NCBI RefSeq assembly: GCF_001632845.1
Contig: NZ_CP011994.1
Coordinates: 1,794,501 to 1,858,500, forward strand
Length of the DNA: 64,000 nucleotides
Source: Ectothiorhodospira sp. BSL-9
GTDB taxonomy: Bacteria; Pseudomonadota; Gammaproteobacteria; Ectothiorhodospirales; Ectothiorhodospiraceae
Direction: 5' to 3'
Shown here: piece by piece, positions 62,579 through 64,000 of the stretch
Layout: every line of letters starts with the position of its first letter
How positions within the stretch are numbered: the stretch's first letter is position 1
Position numbers and translations under genes: made by a program
Notes under the pieces: model-generated
The model's input: the letters and a program-made list of their open reading frames with translations, nothing else
Databases searched by the model: none
What the model was told of the DNA's origin: nothing

Positions 62579-63103
62579 GTGATTGATTGTGATGGCTATA
62601 GGCCGAACGTGGGTATCATCCTGTGTAACCAGGATGGTCGCCTGTTCTGGGCCAAGCGCATCGGGCAGCAGTCCTGGCAGTTTCCGCAAGGGGGTATCCG
62701 TCGGGATGAGACACCCACCGAGGCCATGTACCGAGAGCTGGCCGAGGAGACGGGGCTGGAAGCCTGTCATGTGGAGATTGTGGGTTGTACCCGCCACTGG
62801 CTCCGCTACCGGTTGCCCAAGCATTTGATCCGCCGCCGCTCCAACCCGGTGTGCATTGGCCAGAAGCAGGTGTGGTTCCTGCTGCGGCTGGTGGGGGAAG
62901 ACAGCTGCGTGCGACTGGATGCGGCACCCCACCCGGAGTTCGATTCCTGGCGCTGGGTGGATTACTGGTACCCCATGCGAGAGGTGGTGTTCTTCAAGCG
63001 CCACGTCTATCGTCGGGCGCTCAAGGAACTGGCGCCCTTGCTGTTTCAGGAGGACGTACCCTCCTGTCCTGCCGAGCGGCACTATCGTCCCCGCCGGCTT
63101 TGA
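62579..63103 (+). CDS. rppH: RNA pyrophosphohydrolase RppH
   Basis: Nudix enzyme that removes pyrophosphate from 5'-triphosphate mRNA and so starts RNase E decay. 174 aa with the N-terminus [17 protein letters not shown] as in E. coli, [20 protein letters not shown], and the complete Nudix box (GGIRRDE to [10 protein letters not shown]). GTG 62579 gives the conserved start. ptsP follows after 42 bp, the standard order. Confidence 0.95.
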   Translation: MIDCDGYRPNVGIILCNQDGRLFWAKRIGQQSWQFPQGGIRRDETPTEAMYRELAEETGLEACHVEIVGCTRHWLRYRLPKHLIRRRSNPVCIGQKQVWFLLRLVGEDSCVRLDAAPHPEFDSWRWVDYWYPMREVVFFKRHVYRRALKELAPLLFQEDVPSCPAERHYRPRRL

Positions 63104-63145
63104 TCCACGGGCCGCACGAGCGGCTCATCACCCCTGGCCCCGCGC

Positions 63146-64000
63146 ATGCTGCATGTACTCAGACGGATCGTCCTGGAGGTCGGCGCCGCCAGTAACCTGG
63201 CGGAGGCGCTGGAGATCATCGTTCGCCGGGTCAAGCAGGAACTGACCATCGATGTCTGCTCCGTCTATCTGCGTGAACCGGAGGCCAATGGTCAGCGCCT
63301 GTTGCTGATGGCCTCGGAGGGCCTGAACCCCGATTCCGTGGGGACGGTGGTGATGAACACCGGCGAGGGCCTGGTGGGTCTGGTGGCCGAGCGGGCCGAG
63401 CCGGTCAACCTGGAAAACGCCCCGGACCATCCCCGCTTCAAGTATTTTCCCGAGACCGGCGAGGAGCGTTATCACGCCTTCCTGGGTGTGCCCATCATCC
63501 ATAACCGGCGCCTGCTGGGCGTGCTGGTGGCGCAGCAGCGGGAGCGGCGGCGGTTCGATGATGAGCACGTGGCCTTCCTCATCACCCTGGCGGCTCAGCT
63601 GGCAGGGGCCATCAGCCACGCCGAACTGATTGGTGAGGTGGGCAAGCGCCGCGAGGAGATCCAGCAGGATAACCTGCAGATCGCCGGCATCCCCGGGGCC
63701 GCGGGCGTCGCGGTGGGTCAGGGGGTGGTGGCCTATGCCCTGGCGGATCTGGAGTCCGTGCCCGACCGGGACGCGGAGTCCATCGAGAACGAGGAGACAG
63801 CGTTTCGCGAGGCGGTCAAGGAGGTTCAGGATGAACTCATCGAGATCAAGGATCGGATGCAGGACGTGCTGCCCATGGAGGAGCGGCTGCTGTTCGATGC
63901 CTATGTGATGATGCTGGGTAGCGACAGCCTGGTGAATGGCACGGTGGACCGCATCCGTGGTGGCAGCTGGGCACCGGCCGCCCTGCGGGACACGGTGCGC
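63146..64000 (+). CDS. ptsP: PtsP (PEP-protein phosphotransferase, nitrogen PTS), N-terminal part
   Basis: The frame is open to the right edge (285 codons). It starts with MLHVLRRIVLEVGAASNLAEA and a GAF domain (about residues 15-160: VCSVYLREPEANGQRLLLMASEGLNP, GEGLVGLVAERAEPVNLENAPDHPRF). The start of the EI-like region follows (IAGIPGAAGVAVGQGVV, then SLVNGTVDRIRGG). The phosphorylatable His and PEP-binding barrel are beyond the window. It should phosphorylate NPr in the PTS-Ntr chain. Confidence 0.93.
   Translation, partial: MLHVLRRIVLEVGAASNLAEALEIIVRRVKQELTIDVCSVYLREPEANGQRLLLMASEGLNPDSVGTVVMNTGEGLVGLVAERAEPVNLENAPDHPRFKYFPETGEERYHAFLGVPIIHNRRLLGVLVAQQRERRRFDDEHVAFLITLAAQLAGAISHAELIGEVGKRREEIQQDNLQIAGIPGAAGVAVGQGVVAYALADLESVPDRDAESIENEETAFREAVKEVQDELIEIKDRMQDVLPMEERLLFDAYVMMLGSDSLVNGTVDRIRGGSWAPAALRDTVR

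Noticed and set aside
1-64000. CRISPR arrays
   Set aside because: No regularly spaced direct repeats were seen; the RNA-guided systems present are IscB and TnpB, not CRISPR-Cas.

Overview
The window looks like chromosome from a high-GC gammaproteobacterium. Gene order is of gammaproteobacterial type (mrdA-rodA-mltB-rlpA-dacA, ybeD-lipB, hemA-prfA-prmC, lolB-ispE-tRNA-prs-rplY-pth-ychF, hemL-thiE-thiD-rubredoxin, rppH-ptsP). A pair of small genes at 48228-48587 encodes bacteriochlorophyll-binding antenna alpha and beta polypeptides, which points to an anoxygenic phototroph. I infer a purple sulfur bacterium, perhaps of the Ectothiorhodospiraceae, but no marker here fixes the genus.

Layout. 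1-8455 (+): end of inorganic pyrophosphatase, then the rod-shape and cell-wall cluster (PBP2, RodA, MltB, RlpA, PBP5-type DacA), a D-amino-acid aminotransferase, YbeD and LipB. 8479-12248 (-): a small unknown protein and the hemA-prfA-prmC operon. 12602-19581 (+): a TPR lipoprotein, lolB, ispE, tRNA-Gln, prs, rplY, pth, ychF, tRNA-Met. 19614-25125 is an accessory patch. An arsenosugar-type radical SAM gene (arsS) and its partner glycosyltransferase gene are separated by an IscB nuclease gene with its omega-RNA region. Directly beside them lies a complete IS607-type element (serine recombinase plus TnpB). The window therefore holds two RNA-guided OMEGA nucleases within about 4.5 kb.

25175-36875 is a signalling and stress region: LysE-type exporter with a coupled 18-codon upstream reading frame, DUF3309 peptide, Crp/Fnr regulator, CheB-CheR fusion, PAS-GGDEF-EAL protein, and a cluster of tiny stress-type proteins (24-aa membrane peptide, DUF3185, OmpA-like and DUF4398 lipoproteins, entericidin-like lipoprotein, CsbD, BON). 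Copies of a partly palindromic motif, consensus GTRCGSTRRCGNACAGACAG, lie upstream of most transcription units here and may mark an undescribed regulon. An IS3-family element (35507-36779, 3-bp target duplication) has split the BON gene, which was translationally coupled to a very large cyclic beta-glucan synthase (NdvB-like, 36872-45439).

45473-48587 (-) holds a PAS protein, a DUF192 lipoprotein, an Hsp33 homologue that lacks all four redox-zinc cysteines, a YffB/ArsC-like protein, and the antenna genes in the order alpha then beta. 48836-53299 (+) encodes a CopZ-like metal-binding protein and an RND efflux pair. 53396-57627 (+) has an EAL phosphodiesterase with a degenerate GGDEF domain, UbiX, a LON-domain protein and a thioredoxin-like protein. 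57628-61360 (-) is tauE, hemL, thiE, thiD. 61450-64000 has rubredoxin, a HAD phosphatase, RppH and the start of ptsP. HemA and HemL together supply 5-aminolevulinate for haem and, in a phototroph, bacteriochlorophyll.
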